This document shows positions 36,090 to 44,190 of a DNA stretch of 64,000 nt, piece by piece. Under the pieces are notes generated by a model. The model saw only the letters and a list, made by a program, of their open reading frames with translations, searched no databases and was not told the DNA's origin. The position numbers were made by a program, and so were the translations under genes. The DNA is from Candidatus Zixiibacteriota bacterium (GTDB lineage Bacteria > Zixibacteria > MSB-5A5 > GN15 > FEB-12), in the NCBI GenBank assembly GCA_040756055.1, contig JBFLZR010000004.1:186001-250000 (forward strand), given 5' to 3'. Each line of letters begins with the position of its first letter. Position 1 is the stretch's first letter.

Positions 36090-37259
36090 CTAATTCTCCT
36101 GCCAGGCGATCATCAACATCTTGCCGGTTGTGCCATAGGGCACTTCCGCCAATGCCATGTCGTAGTGAATACTGCCGGTGTTGAGCGCGTCTATCGATTC
36201 CGCGATTATCGAGCCGTACCAATCGCAACTCTGTCCCAGGTCGACATCGGCATCGGGGCCGTAGAACGCAACGTACAGTTCCGTATCGTTACCTACCGAC
36301 ACGATTTGTCCGTCGGAGAATATCATACAGTCGGCCGGATCTTCGGTCGGATTCACGGAGGTGTTATTCTCCAGAGTGAGAGTCCCATCGAGATAAATCA
36401 CGGCAGATTCGCCCGGCGCCACCATCAGACACGAGTTCGCGGTGAGCGTTATATCTTTAAGATAGTATACACCGGTGTGGAGGTAGGCCGTGTCAGATGT
36501 CCCGAGTATAAGAGACGGCATGGGCGCGGTCCAGGCAAAGTCACCGGTGATACCGGTCATATTATCGTTGTCGGCCGCGGCATCATCGAAATCGGATTGC
36601 GGGATGCTGTCGAGTACATACGGGTCAATGCTATCATCGGTAACGCCGATGACTGTGCATGTGGCACAGACGGTAATCCCGCCGGCATCGGAGGTGGTAG
36701 CATCGCCGGCGACATAGGCCGACTGATCAAGAAAGATTGTGCCGTTGGAGGCAATATCGCCGCCCGTGAGCGTATCAACGGTTGTAGCATAGGTACCGGA
36801 GTCAGAATTGTAGGAGTCAGTGCACGTGTTGTTGACCATATTGATACCATCTTCGCCGAACATGGCAAACTGGAACGGGTAAATCAGTTCAGGTACAACG
36901 AGGGCGGTGATATTCGCGTTGGCATCTTCGACTGAACCCGCCGACCTGATGGTGACGGTATCATACATCGGCTGAGCCGTATCGCCGTGGATAATGATGG
37001 TGGAGTAAAACCCCCGCTCGAAACTCACCTGTGAGTAGGCCGTATCGAGATCATTGTCCGCGTTGAGGTCCACAAAGGCTCTTTTGAGTCCCGCTTCGGC
37101 GACATAGAATGCCAGGTCGCCGTTCAGCTGGTTGAACGACAGGTCTATATCTGTCTGTGCCGTATTTACCGCCATAATTGCCGCAATCGTCAAAATTAAC
37201 ATAAGCCCCAATGTTATAAGTAGCGCCCCACCGTTGCTGCTCTGAAGCTGCTTCATCAA
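36090..37259 (-). CDS. PilX-like pilus assembly protein, copy 1
   Basis: 389 aa. The N-terminal helix GGALLITLGLMLILTIAAIM and DIDLSFNQLNGDLAFYVAEA define the PilX-like part. NNTCTDSYNSDSGTY and the C-terminal VAFYGPDADVDL...YGSIIAESID...HYDMALAEV match the two downstream copies. It begins 13 nt after the pilW-like stop codon, so it is cotranscribed with pilV and pilW. Expected location is the pilus tip or cell surface after inner-membrane assembly. Confidence 0.8.
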   Translation of the reverse strand: MMKQLQSSNGGALLITLGLMLILTIAAIMAVNTAQTDIDLSFNQLNGDLAFYVAEAGLKRAFVDLNADNDLDTAYSQVSFERGFYSTIIIHGDTAQPMYDTVTIRSAGSVEDANANITALVVPELIYPFQFAMFGEDGINMVNNTCTDSYNSDSGTYATTVDTLTGGDIASNGTIFLDQSAYVAGDATTSDAGGITVCATCTVIGVTDDSIDPYVLDSIPQSDFDDAAADNDNMTGITGDFAWTAPMPSLILGTSDTAYLHTGVYYLKDITLTANSCLMVAPGESAVIYLDGTLTLENNTSVNPTEDPADCMIFSDGQIVSVGNDTELYVAFYGPDADVDLGQSCDWYGSIIAESIDALNTGSIHYDMALAEVPYGTTGKMLMIAWQEN

Positions 37260-37271
37260 GTTGTCTCCTCC

Positions 37272-37868
37272 TCACATCGAGACATTTCGCATGTTTACGC
37301 GCTCCGTATTGGAAAAAATTCTAAAGCCGTTATTGGAATCCCACGACTCATCCCATTTGGTTGTCTGCACCTGAATTGTGACCGCCATCTCGCTGGTGCC
37401 GATCGGTACGAAATTGATAGAAGTAATGAAGTCGGAGAACACCTGCGGTGAGCCGCTGTTTTCCTGTTTCATCAGTTTATAGAGCTTGGTTCCCACGGGC
37501 AGGTGCGGGATGGCGACATACTCGGTGTCCGAATACTCCTGAAGGAAGTAAAGCACCGTGTCGGCGTCATCGATAGTATCGGTGGCACTGAAATAGACCG
37601 AAAGGCTGCAGCCGTTGGTCTCCCAGTCCGGGTGAGTGTCAAGCAGGTATCCCGCCATGCGCAAGGTCTTTCCGATTTCCTGAAGGCTTGAGCGGCAGAC
37701 CTGCTGCATGTCGGATATTTCCTGCTGGGTTATGACCTGCTGATGCATGGTAACATAGAACTGGAAAGCGGCCGCCGCCAGTATGCCGGTAATCAGCACC
37801 GCGATTAGCAGTTCGATCAGGGTGAAACCGGATTCTTTACGAGAGTAATTGATTCTATCCGTAAGCAT
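37272..37868 (-). CDS. pilW: PilW-like minor prepilin
   Basis: About 198 aa. Type IV prepilin N-terminus: ESGFTLIELLIAVLITGILA, with the Gly-Phe cleavage site and Glu at +5. The mature part is the usual alpha/beta fold with few landmarks (ISDMQQVCRSSLQEIGKTLRMAGY is typical of PilW). ATG 37868 is chosen because GAGGAG lies 6 nt upstream; a longer start at 37889 would overlap the pilV stop. Second gene of the pilin-like operon. It would be cleaved by a prepilin peptidase not encoded in the window. Confidence 0.82.
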   Translation of the reverse strand: MLTDRINYSRKESGFTLIELLIAVLITGILAAAAFQFYVTMHQQVITQQEISDMQQVCRSSLQEIGKTLRMAGYLLDTHPDWETNGCSLSVYFSATDTIDDADTVLYFLQEYSDTEYVAIPHLPVGTKLYKLMKQENSGSPQVFSDFITSINFVPIGTSEMAVTIQVQTTKWDESWDSNNGFRIFSNTERVNMRNVSM

Positions 37869-37885
37869 CGGTGGCTCCTCTTTCA

Positions 37886-38320
37886 TCAATCGTTGGTCAT
37901 GTACGTGGAATGTTTGGTGGATCGCGGAGTACCCATTTTATCGGTCCATTGGATGATTACATCGACCTTACACAGTGACGGAGGATTGCTCGCGACAGCA
38001 TCGGCCGGCGTCAGGATAATTCTTCGCTGGTATCCCAACGTATCGGTGAGGGATACAGTCTCCATCGGCAGTTCAAAAGTCTCGGGTTGTGAGACATCCG
38101 CCGGCATCAGGACACCCATAGCTTCGTAGCGTTCGAGTTGCTGTTTGGCAAGCTCGGTGGCGATGGAGAAATCGCGGGAGATGCTGTTTCCTTCGATCGA
38201 GAGGACAACCATAGGTGCTAGTCCCAGAATTCCCACTGCAAGCACGACCATACTGATGAGCACTTCCAGAAGGCTCAGGCCATGGTCTTCCGAGATTCGG
38301 TTTCTTTGTTTATTAAACAT
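37886..38320 (-). CDS. pilV: PilV-like minor prepilin
   Basis: 144 aa. N-terminal GLSLLEVLISMVVLAVGILG is the PilV form of the type IV prepilin signature (cleavage after the Gly, Glu at +5). It continues LAPMVVLSIEGNSISRDFSIATELAKQQLE. AAGGA lies about 10 nt before the ATG at 38320. First gene of the operon pilV-pilW-pilX1-3, and about 60 nt downstream of a consensus sigma-28 promoter, so expression is expected to follow flagellar sigma factor activity. Confidence 0.82.
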   Translation of the reverse strand: MFNKQRNRISEDHGLSLLEVLISMVVLAVGILGLAPMVVLSIEGNSISRDFSIATELAKQQLERYEAMGVLMPADVSQPETFELPMETVSLTDTLGYQRRIILTPADAVASNPPSLCKVDVIIQWTDKMGTPRSTKHSTYMTND

Positions 38321-38385
38321 ATGCTCGATTATCCTTTCGGTTGCACGGTAATATGTGGTCCGGACGAACCGTCCCTTTTCTGAAG

Positions 38386-38412
38386 TTATCGGCTTTGCGG
38401 AGGAAATCTTTA
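38386..38412 (-). promoter_or_regulatory. sigma-28 (FliA) promoter of the pilin-like operon
   Basis: On the minus strand TAAAGATT, 11 nt, GCCGATAA, i.e. TAAA-N15-GCCGATAA. All twelve positions of the known FliA core consensus match, with correct spacing. The predicted start is near 38380, about 60 nt before the pilV ATG. FliA itself is encoded at 52725-53597. Confidence 0.8.
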
Positions 38413-38607
38413 GCGGGGCCGCGACAGGTTGCGCGGGCGTAACAAATTGTCTTTATTAGAGTTAGTTGATGGCGGGGGTGGATTGATAGTAAATTCAACC
38501 GGCAATTCATTACGTACGGGGCGAAGCAGGGAAATACCGAAAGTTCTTTCTGACGACGGGCCCCAACGGGCAAGGGATTCCGGTCTGCATCGGACTGGGA
38601 GGCGGAT

Positions 38608-38652
38608 GTGTCAGGTCAGAATTCCGGCTTCGTCAAAATCAAGACCTGACAC
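38608..38652. repeat. GTGTCAGGTC inverted repeat, copy 2
   Basis: Perfect 10-bp arms GTGTCAGGTC / GACCTGACAC followed by AACGG, as at 29107-29150; the inner loop has diverged. Confidence 0.8.
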
Positions 38653-38660
38653 AACGGCTA

Positions 38661-38749
38661 ACGCTGGTCTCCTTGCATAGCATACAATATTTCTTTCAAG
38701 GTGAATATATGCCAATGTGTAAACCATCTGCCCGGAATGAACTGTAAAG
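38661..38749. repeat. 89-bp direct repeat, left copy
   Basis: Begins ACGCTGGTCT and contains GCCAATGTGTAAACCATCTG. It matches 42005-42093 at most positions and in the same orientation. Together they bound the islet with the RHS/M15-like gene. Otherwise 38321-39091 holds only the sigma-28 promoter and the inverted repeat at 38608. Confidence 0.85.
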
Positions 38750-39091
38750 TTTGAACTTCCGGCCTTCGAGTTATGAGCCGATTAAGTTGTCCAAGCAATA
38801 GAAAATACCAGATACTAACCTGTAGTAATAGCAATTACCTACGGGAAACCAAGTGTCTGGTGTTTTTCCTTATTTTCTGCTGTTTTGGCTAATTCTTCTA
38901 GAAAACTGTTAGAAAGAGGTATGGGTCAGACTGGTGTCAGCTGCCCGCCGAAGTCGATGTCTTTCCCCTATTACTTCGGGCTACGAATCCGATTGCTCCT
39001 CATCAGGCTTTTAACAGATATTTCGCATTTGCCTTTCAAGCCAGCCATCAGTATATTCAACTCAAGCAGATATTAAGTGCGGAGGAAATCA

Positions 39092-40114
39092 TTGCGGCGG
39101 ACACTCACATACCTGTTTATCACAGCCCTTATCATCGGATGCGTTTCTACGCAAAGCTTTACTGCAGACTATGCCGAGAGCAGCCGGTCTGATTACAGCC
39201 TTTGCGATTTGCCATCGATACCTGAACAAGATGTTGATATCGGCCTGTGGGCTCTTGTAATTGCCAAAGAATGCGACAGCAGTGTCCAGATAAACAAATA
39301 TCTTCACACCCTCGACACGATGGCATTGCGAATTCAGTATATGGTCGGACCCCGTGAAGGTGACATGGTTCGACTGCTGATGACGAAAATGTACCAATTC
39401 GAACCGGGCGAATGGAATAGCGGCAATATTTTTTCGTATGATCTGAATGACCCCTTTGGTGAACAGCCCGGAGCCAGGCTTCTTACGACCTATTTGGATA
39501 CCCGCAAGGGCAATTGCGTTAGTATGCCTACGCTCTTTCTGGCCCTTATGGAGAGAGTAGCTCCCGACGTGCCTTTCAACGGTGTCTCAGCACCCCTTCA
39601 TCTGTTTTGCCGATTGCATGATCGCCAGGATGGCAATATTTGGAATGTTGAATCGACTAATGGCGGTGAACCCGCCAGAGAGCAGTGGTATATTAAAACC
39701 CTTGGAATCAGCAGGTTGGCCATTGACAGTGGATCATATATGCGTGACCTTACCAAGAAGGACTTTATCGCTGAGCTACTGGGTATCTTAGTCTCGAAGT
39801 ATCGAAATGCCCGTGAATACGAAAAAGCGCTGGATTTTGCGGAACTTATGCTGAAACTGAACCCCAGATCATTGAATGGTTTGGTACAAAAAGGAGCACT
39901 GTTGGCTTGGGTGGGCCTCACGTTACAGGAACAATTGATGGTACAGCAGCGTCATCCATCAGCGGAAGAGGCCGACAAGTTAGGGCTTTACAAGGTGGAG
40001 TCAGACAAATATATTGAAAGAGCACGAACTCTCGGATGGGAGCCCGAGACACCGGGGTCGCGGGAGGATTACCTGAGAACCATAAGAGCGGCACAATCTA
40101 TAGGATCGAAATGA
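39092..40114 (+). CDS. lipoprotein with SirB1/transglutaminase-like domain and TPR-like tail
   Basis: About 341 aa. The N-terminus MRRTLTYLFITALIIGC ends in a lipobox (I-I-G-C), so the protein is probably lipid-anchored. The core resembles the SirB1/Transglut_core2 fold: KGNCVSMPTLFLALMERV carries the candidate catalytic Cys and VSAPLHLFCRL the His. The C-terminal helices (REYEKALDFAELMLKLNPRS) look like a TPR. The frame is open from GTG 39077, but GGAGG lies 6 nt before TTG 39092. A 47-bp part of its 3' end recurs in the broken gene at 41471-41931. The substrate is unknown. Confidence 0.7.
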   Translation: MRRTLTYLFITALIIGCVSTQSFTADYAESSRSDYSLCDLPSIPEQDVDIGLWALVIAKECDSSVQINKYLHTLDTMALRIQYMVGPREGDMVRLLMTKMYQFEPGEWNSGNIFSYDLNDPFGEQPGARLLTTYLDTRKGNCVSMPTLFLALMERVAPDVPFNGVSAPLHLFCRLHDRQDGNIWNVESTNGGEPAREQWYIKTLGISRLAIDSGSYMRDLTKKDFIAELLGILVSKYRNAREYEKALDFAELMLKLNPRSLNGLVQKGALLAWVGLTLQEQLMVQQRHPSAEEADKLGLYKVESDKYIERARTLGWEPETPGSREDYLRTIRAAQSIGSK

Positions 40115-40129
40115 GAGGGAGACAATTGG

Positions 40130-40861
40130 ATGAAGAATTCTGACCTTTTGATTGGCGTAGTGGCAGCGCTGGCGGCAATGCTCTTGCCGATGCAGGCGAC
40201 GGGGAGGTTTGTTGCCACCGATCCGCACGCTTTCAAATATCCGTCGATTTCTCCTTACGTCTATGTGGCGAATAATCCGCTGATCTATCTCGATCCAGAT
40301 GGAAAAGACATTCTGAATGACCAAAGGAATGTTATTAGCAATAGTCAGGTGTTCTGGAGTTTAGTAATATTTAACGCCACCCTTGGTGGTATTACAGGGA
40401 AAGATCCGAGTGATATTTCTATTACGGTAACTGGAGGGGATCGGCATATAGAAGGGGACGGTGCCTACTCTTGTACTGACGGGAAATTCGTAACCAGAAA
40501 TAAGAAGACACTTCACGCTGTGGAGAATGGTGCCAGAGCAGTTGATGTACGACCGGTCCCGGAGATTTCGTGGAATGATATATATAAGGCAGCACGATTG
40601 ACCGGTTATACCCAAATTCTAAATGAACACAATCACTATCACTTTGGATTGCCGCCAGAAAGTGCCTCGCCGAGCTGTGAGGAATGTCAGAAACCCTATG
40701 TGGATTTCGAAGCGATTGAGTTTGGACACAACAAAAACACCAGGGGAAAAGGTTTTAAGGTAATTCATGGCTGGGTGTGGCGTAAAGCTGTCTACAAAGA
40801 CGGTAGCGAAGAAATCGTTGAGCGATACCCCGTGACTGTTGTTGTGTCTGACGATGAATGA
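40130..40861 (+). CDS. RHS-core remnant fused to a predicted M15-like peptidase domain (secreted effector candidate)
   Basis: 243 aa. A hydrophobic N-terminus (LLIGVVAALAAMLLPMQATG) is likely a signal peptide. Directly after it comes the end of an RHS core, GRFVATDPHAFKYPSIS followed by YVYVANNPLIYLDPDGKD, without any YD repeats before it. The tail carries a possible M15 zinc site: His129 in LHAVENGARAVDV, Asp139, and the pair His169/His171 in EHNHYHFGLP. The His-to-Asp spacing is wider than usual. M15 enzymes cut peptidoglycan peptides. GGGAG lies 7 nt before ATG 40130. A small secreted protein gene follows after 4 nt, as with immunity genes. Confidence 0.62.
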   Translation: MKNSDLLIGVVAALAAMLLPMQATGRFVATDPHAFKYPSISPYVYVANNPLIYLDPDGKDILNDQRNVISNSQVFWSLVIFNATLGGITGKDPSDISITVTGGDRHIEGDGAYSCTDGKFVTRNKKTLHAVENGARAVDVRPVPEISWNDIYKAARLTGYTQILNEHNHYHFGLPPESASPSCEECQKPYVDFEAIEFGHNKNTRGKGFKVIHGWVWRKAVYKDGSEEIVERYPVTVVVSDDE

Positions 40862-40865
40862 GTCT

Positions 40866-41387
40866 ATGATGAAGGCTAATTTAGTGAGAGTAAACACCGT
40901 GTCCCTGCCGACTTGTATTACCGTTGTGGTGGTGTTTACATTGCTATTGGCGGGAGGTCACTCCGCTGGAAGGCAAAAAGACTGCCAAGACTTCTGGGAA
41001 TACACCTACCCATACATTGAGGAAATTCATACTGGGCCACTAATTGAATTGAAGGACAGCACGCGCTTGGAGTTCTCGGGGAGTTATGATACAAGCAAGT
41101 ATGTCGGTTACTACTACCGAGTGCTTATTTCGAATGCTAAAGAATGGGGCTCTATTATTGTAGACAAAATTAGCGTGATAAGAACTCATGATGAATACGA
41201 CGAGCGTGTGATAGACACTTCGTATTTTATCGACTACCCTTCACTTCTTAAGTCGGAAGGCACTGAAATCAGGTTCATTGAATGGTCCTCATCGACGAAA
41301 ATTAAGGTTGAATTGTTTCGCCACGATTGTTACGAGTTTTCACTAAGTCCGGATCCCGACAGCGTAACTGCCAATATCTGCAAGTAA
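40866..41387 (+). CDS. small secreted protein, immunity-protein candidate
   Basis: About 174 aa. The N-terminus has a basic start and a hydrophobic segment (CITVVVVFTLLLAGGHSA), so it is exported or membrane-anchored. The mature part is beta-rich and acidic with two or three Cys, and matches no family I know. It starts 4 nt after the stop codon of the RHS/M15-like gene (in-frame starts also exist at 40854 and 40839 inside that gene). This tight linkage, its small size and predicted export to the same compartment fit an immunity protein, but that is inference from context only. Confidence 0.5.
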   Translation: MMKANLVRVNTVSLPTCITVVVVFTLLLAGGHSAGRQKDCQDFWEYTYPYIEEIHTGPLIELKDSTRLEFSGSYDTSKYVGYYYRVLISNAKEWGSIIVDKISVIRTHDEYDERVIDTSYFIDYPSLLKSEGTEIRFIEWSSSTKIKVELFRHDCYEFSLSPDPDSVTANICK

Positions 41388-41470
41388 GATGGCAGGACAA
41401 CCTTGGAAAGACAACAAGGTGAACAGGACCCTCCAAGAGAGGAAGAAAGTAAAAAGGGGGGTGACGCAAA

Positions 41471-41931
41471 ATGATGTCCAGGCATTCGTTGATACTTTTT
41501 AAGACAGTACGCTGGGCGGTTGCGATATCTTCTCTGCTACTGATGACAGCAAACTGTCAGGACTCGAGAGATGACTCTGGACGGCCTATGCCGGTGTATG
41601 AGGAGGGCTGCAGGCCTCTGATGAAAGCATGCATCAGGAGTGGTTGCAAACCGATGGTGAACTAACGATTGTATTTGGGAAGAAACTGGTTTTACTGCTA
41701 AATCCGAATGCTTTTTATGAGGAGTTTTCTGTTGATACAATTGATTATGAAAGATTCATAGAGGGTCTGGATAATATGGCAGAGCAACGTCATCCATCAG
41801 CGGAAGAAGCGGGCAAGTTAGGGCTTTACAAGGTTGATCCAAGGGCAGAACCCTCTTCCACAATAGAATACAATCGTGAGCGGTTCTGCCAATCTTCGAT
41901 ATTAACACTTACAACACTTCGATTCGATTGA
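41471..41931 (+). pseudogene. frameshifted lipoprotein-like gene
   Basis: The first part (41471-41665) encodes a signal peptide-like start (AVAISSLLLMTANCQ) and then stops. The second part continues in another frame (from about 41602 to 41931). A one-base shift in the GAGGAGGG run near 41602-41608 would join them into one protein of about 150 aa. The end of the second part, MAEQRHPSAEEAGKLGLYKV, repeats a stretch of the lipoprotein at 39092, nearly identical in DNA (41788-41834 against 39950-39996). A strong AAAGGGGGG site precedes the start. It looks like a decayed member or a rearrangement product. Confidence 0.55.
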
Positions 41932-42004
41932 AAAATCTTTTCACGGCAAAACCACTGCCGGGTTTTTCCCTACGAAGACTACGAATTTCATCCGTTCGTC
42001 CATC

Positions 42005-42093
42005 ACGCTGGTCTTCTTCTATGGCATACAATACCTCTTTCAAAGTGAATAGATGCCAATGTGTAAACCATCTGCCCGGAAAGAACTGTTAAG
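42005..42093. repeat. 89-bp direct repeat, right copy
   Basis: Same orientation as 38661-38749, with scattered substitutions and no indels. It ends 26 nt from the 3' end of the tRNA-Ser gene. Confidence 0.85.
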
Positions 42094-42116
42094 GATGTGC
42101 TCGGAATATACCTAAT

Positions 42117-42210
<94 letters not shown>

Positions 42211-42290
42211 GTTCATTTTGTCAGGACGTCAAAAAATATAGGAATTTGGGCAGCAATATCAAGAGATTTAATGCTCGATAGAGCGGATAT

Positions 42291-43703
42291 TTATTCATAA
42301 GGGGCCACGAGGATCCTCTTGCCTTCGAGTTTCAGGCGGCATTTTTTGGCGTCTTTGAGGATTTCCTTGTAGACAATCCCGAAGGCCGCCCTGACCCCGG
42401 GATAGAGGGTATCTTCGGCGATTATGGCCGCACCCTCGAGTTGGGCCAGGGTATCTTCGATTTGAGTCATTTCTTCGGCCAGTTTGTCCAGGGTGGCCGG
42501 GATATCCTCTTTTAGTTTTTCGAGTTGCCCCAGGGCTTCCTGTTGCTGCGGGCTGAGTTTGCCGTCGATTTGCTGCCGGTAAAGGGTGTAGAGAGCCTCT
42601 TTTACTTTAGCCATATCCTCTTGCAGCCGTTTTGTCTCGGCGACGTTTTCCTCGTACTTCTGCATAAGAGCGGCATCGTAGGCTACGGCCAGGCGGGTGA
42701 CGGTCCCAACATTCGAGCCAAGGAAACTGGCTTTGATTTCCTTGTAGGCTTTAACATCTCCCCCGACAATCTTTCCTTTTTTACCTTTCACCCAGACATT
42801 TCCACCGGCTATAATCCGGCAGTTAATTACCTCACCTCCCACGTAGATATCGCCGCCAGCCTCGATACGCTGCCCTTCGGCATATTTCAGGAAGATGTCG
42901 CCGTCGGCGCGCATTTTCCCTTCGCCTTTTCCGAAGAAGCCGCCTTTGATCATGATATTTCCTTTGACATCGATATCGCAGTCTTCGACATTGCCGTTGA
43001 CTTCGAGATCGCCGTCGATCTTCAACTCGAACCCGGTTTTAATGCCTCCCTGAACCCGAACCGAGCCGCGGCAATCGATATTTCCGACATTGAAATCCAC
43101 GTCGCCTTTTACAGTCATAACGTCATTGACGGCCACTTTGCCATAGAGATAGATGATGGCGCCGCTGGCGGCGGCCAGAAGTTTCATGCCGTCCTCTGAG
43201 ACAACCGTGTTGATGCCGTGTTTGAAGGGGATATCCCTGCCATCGACACCCTTGATAGGCTTGCCGTAGACATTGTATCCGGGGATGCAGGGTGTTGGCG
43301 GTGTTTTGCTCACCAGCAGACCGCCTTTTTCGATGTTCTGGACGAAGTGAATGTTTTTGTAGTCGATGCGGCCGTCACGATCGACATCGGGGCGATGGTC
43401 GTGGCTGGTATCGAAGTGATAGGCAAATTGGGAGTTTTCGCCCCGTTTCGGGGGAATTCCCTTTGCCACCGTTATGGGCTCGTTGAAGGCGGATTCTTCG
43501 ACAGCTTTTTCGATGGCTGACCTGTCCAGGCCATAGGTGATTTCCGCCTTTTCGATTTCTTCGAGGATTTCCTCGACGGTAATCGGCGGGTCTTCAACGG
43601 GCGGTTCGCGCAGAATAATAGAGGCGGTCATTGAGTCTTTAGTAACCGTCACAGCGACCCTGCGCCGCGGTGTGGTGGCAAGTTGGCCGGCGTCACTGAC
43701 CAT
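42291..43703 (-). CDS. fapA: FapA (DUF342) polymer-forming/flagellar assembly-type protein
   Basis: 470 aa. The centre is a long right-handed beta-helix with regular G-D-I/V steps (GDVDFNVGNIDCRGSVRVQG, GDLEVNGNVEDCDIDVKGNI, GDIYVGGEVINCRIIAGGNV), typical of the FapA/DUF342 family. A long coiled coil follows (about residues 360-430). N-terminal helices and VEEILEEIEKAEITYGLD match the FapA N-domain. FapA-like proteins are often encoded with flagellar or chemotaxis genes. Here it is the last gene of the minus-strand flagellar/signalling block, 12 nt after the first receiver gene. The molecular role is not established. Confidence 0.85.
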   Translation of the reverse strand: MVSDAGQLATTPRRRVAVTVTKDSMTASIILREPPVEDPPITVEEILEEIEKAEITYGLDRSAIEKAVEESAFNEPITVAKGIPPKRGENSQFAYHFDTSHDHRPDVDRDGRIDYKNIHFVQNIEKGGLLVSKTPPTPCIPGYNVYGKPIKGVDGRDIPFKHGINTVVSEDGMKLLAAASGAIIYLYGKVAVNDVMTVKGDVDFNVGNIDCRGSVRVQGGIKTGFELKIDGDLEVNGNVEDCDIDVKGNIMIKGGFFGKGEGKMRADGDIFLKYAEGQRIEAGGDIYVGGEVINCRIIAGGNVWVKGKKGKIVGGDVKAYKEIKASFLGSNVGTVTRLAVAYDAALMQKYEENVAETKRLQEDMAKVKEALYTLYRQQIDGKLSPQQQEALGQLEKLKEDIPATLDKLAEEMTQIEDTLAQLEGAAIIAEDTLYPGVRAAFGIVYKEILKDAKKCRLKLEGKRILVAPYE

Positions 43704-43715
43704 CAGTAATTCCTA

Positions 43716-44120
43716 TCAGGTTGCCTGGGACACTCTCCCTTTTGAGGATAAGAGTCGCCAGTAGGCTCGTTCAACGACGAGCGAGATCTCATAGCTTTTG
43801 AACGGTTTGGTGATATATTCGTCGGCTCCAAGCAGCAGAGCGTCCTTGACAGTATAGGTATCACCGTATGCCGTCATGATAATCACCCCGGTTTGCGGGT
43901 GTTCCTGCTTAACGTGCTTCAGAAGCTCGAATCCGTTCATACGCGGCATTTTCATATCGGAGATGACGAGATCGATCTGGTTGGAGTTGAGGATTTCCAG
44001 GGCCGCGACGCCGTCTTCAGCGGTAAGGATATTATACCCTTCGCGCGCCAGGATTTTCTCAAGCAGATTACGCATCATCTCTTCGTCATCGACAATCAAC
44101 ACGGACACGGAGCTTTTCAT
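43716..44120 (-). CDS. response regulator, single receiver domain
   Basis: 134 aa. A complete CheY-like receiver: acidic pair in VLIVDDEEMM, phosphoacceptor Asp in LVISDMKMPRMNG, Thr in IIMTAYGD and Lys in YITKPFK. No output domain, so it acts through protein contact. It lies next to fapA and two other receivers downstream of the kinase genes, and probably receives phosphate from a kinase in this block or from the chemotaxis system. Confidence 0.9.
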   Translation of the reverse strand: MKSSVSVLIVDDEEMMRNLLEKILAREGYNILTAEDGVAALEILNSNQIDLVISDMKMPRMNGFELLKHVKQEHPQTGVIIMTAYGDTYTVKDALLLGADEYITKPFKSYEISLVVERAYWRLLSSKGRVSQAT

Positions 44121-44190
44121 CTGCTCATTCCCCCTTTATGTAGTTGGGACTCACACATACTCACTAATTCAAAAATTCATGTTCGGCCGC

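Noticed and set aside
38429-38680. 83-codon plus frame between pilV and the islet
   Set aside because: It runs through the GTGTCAGGTC repeat and has no coding signs.
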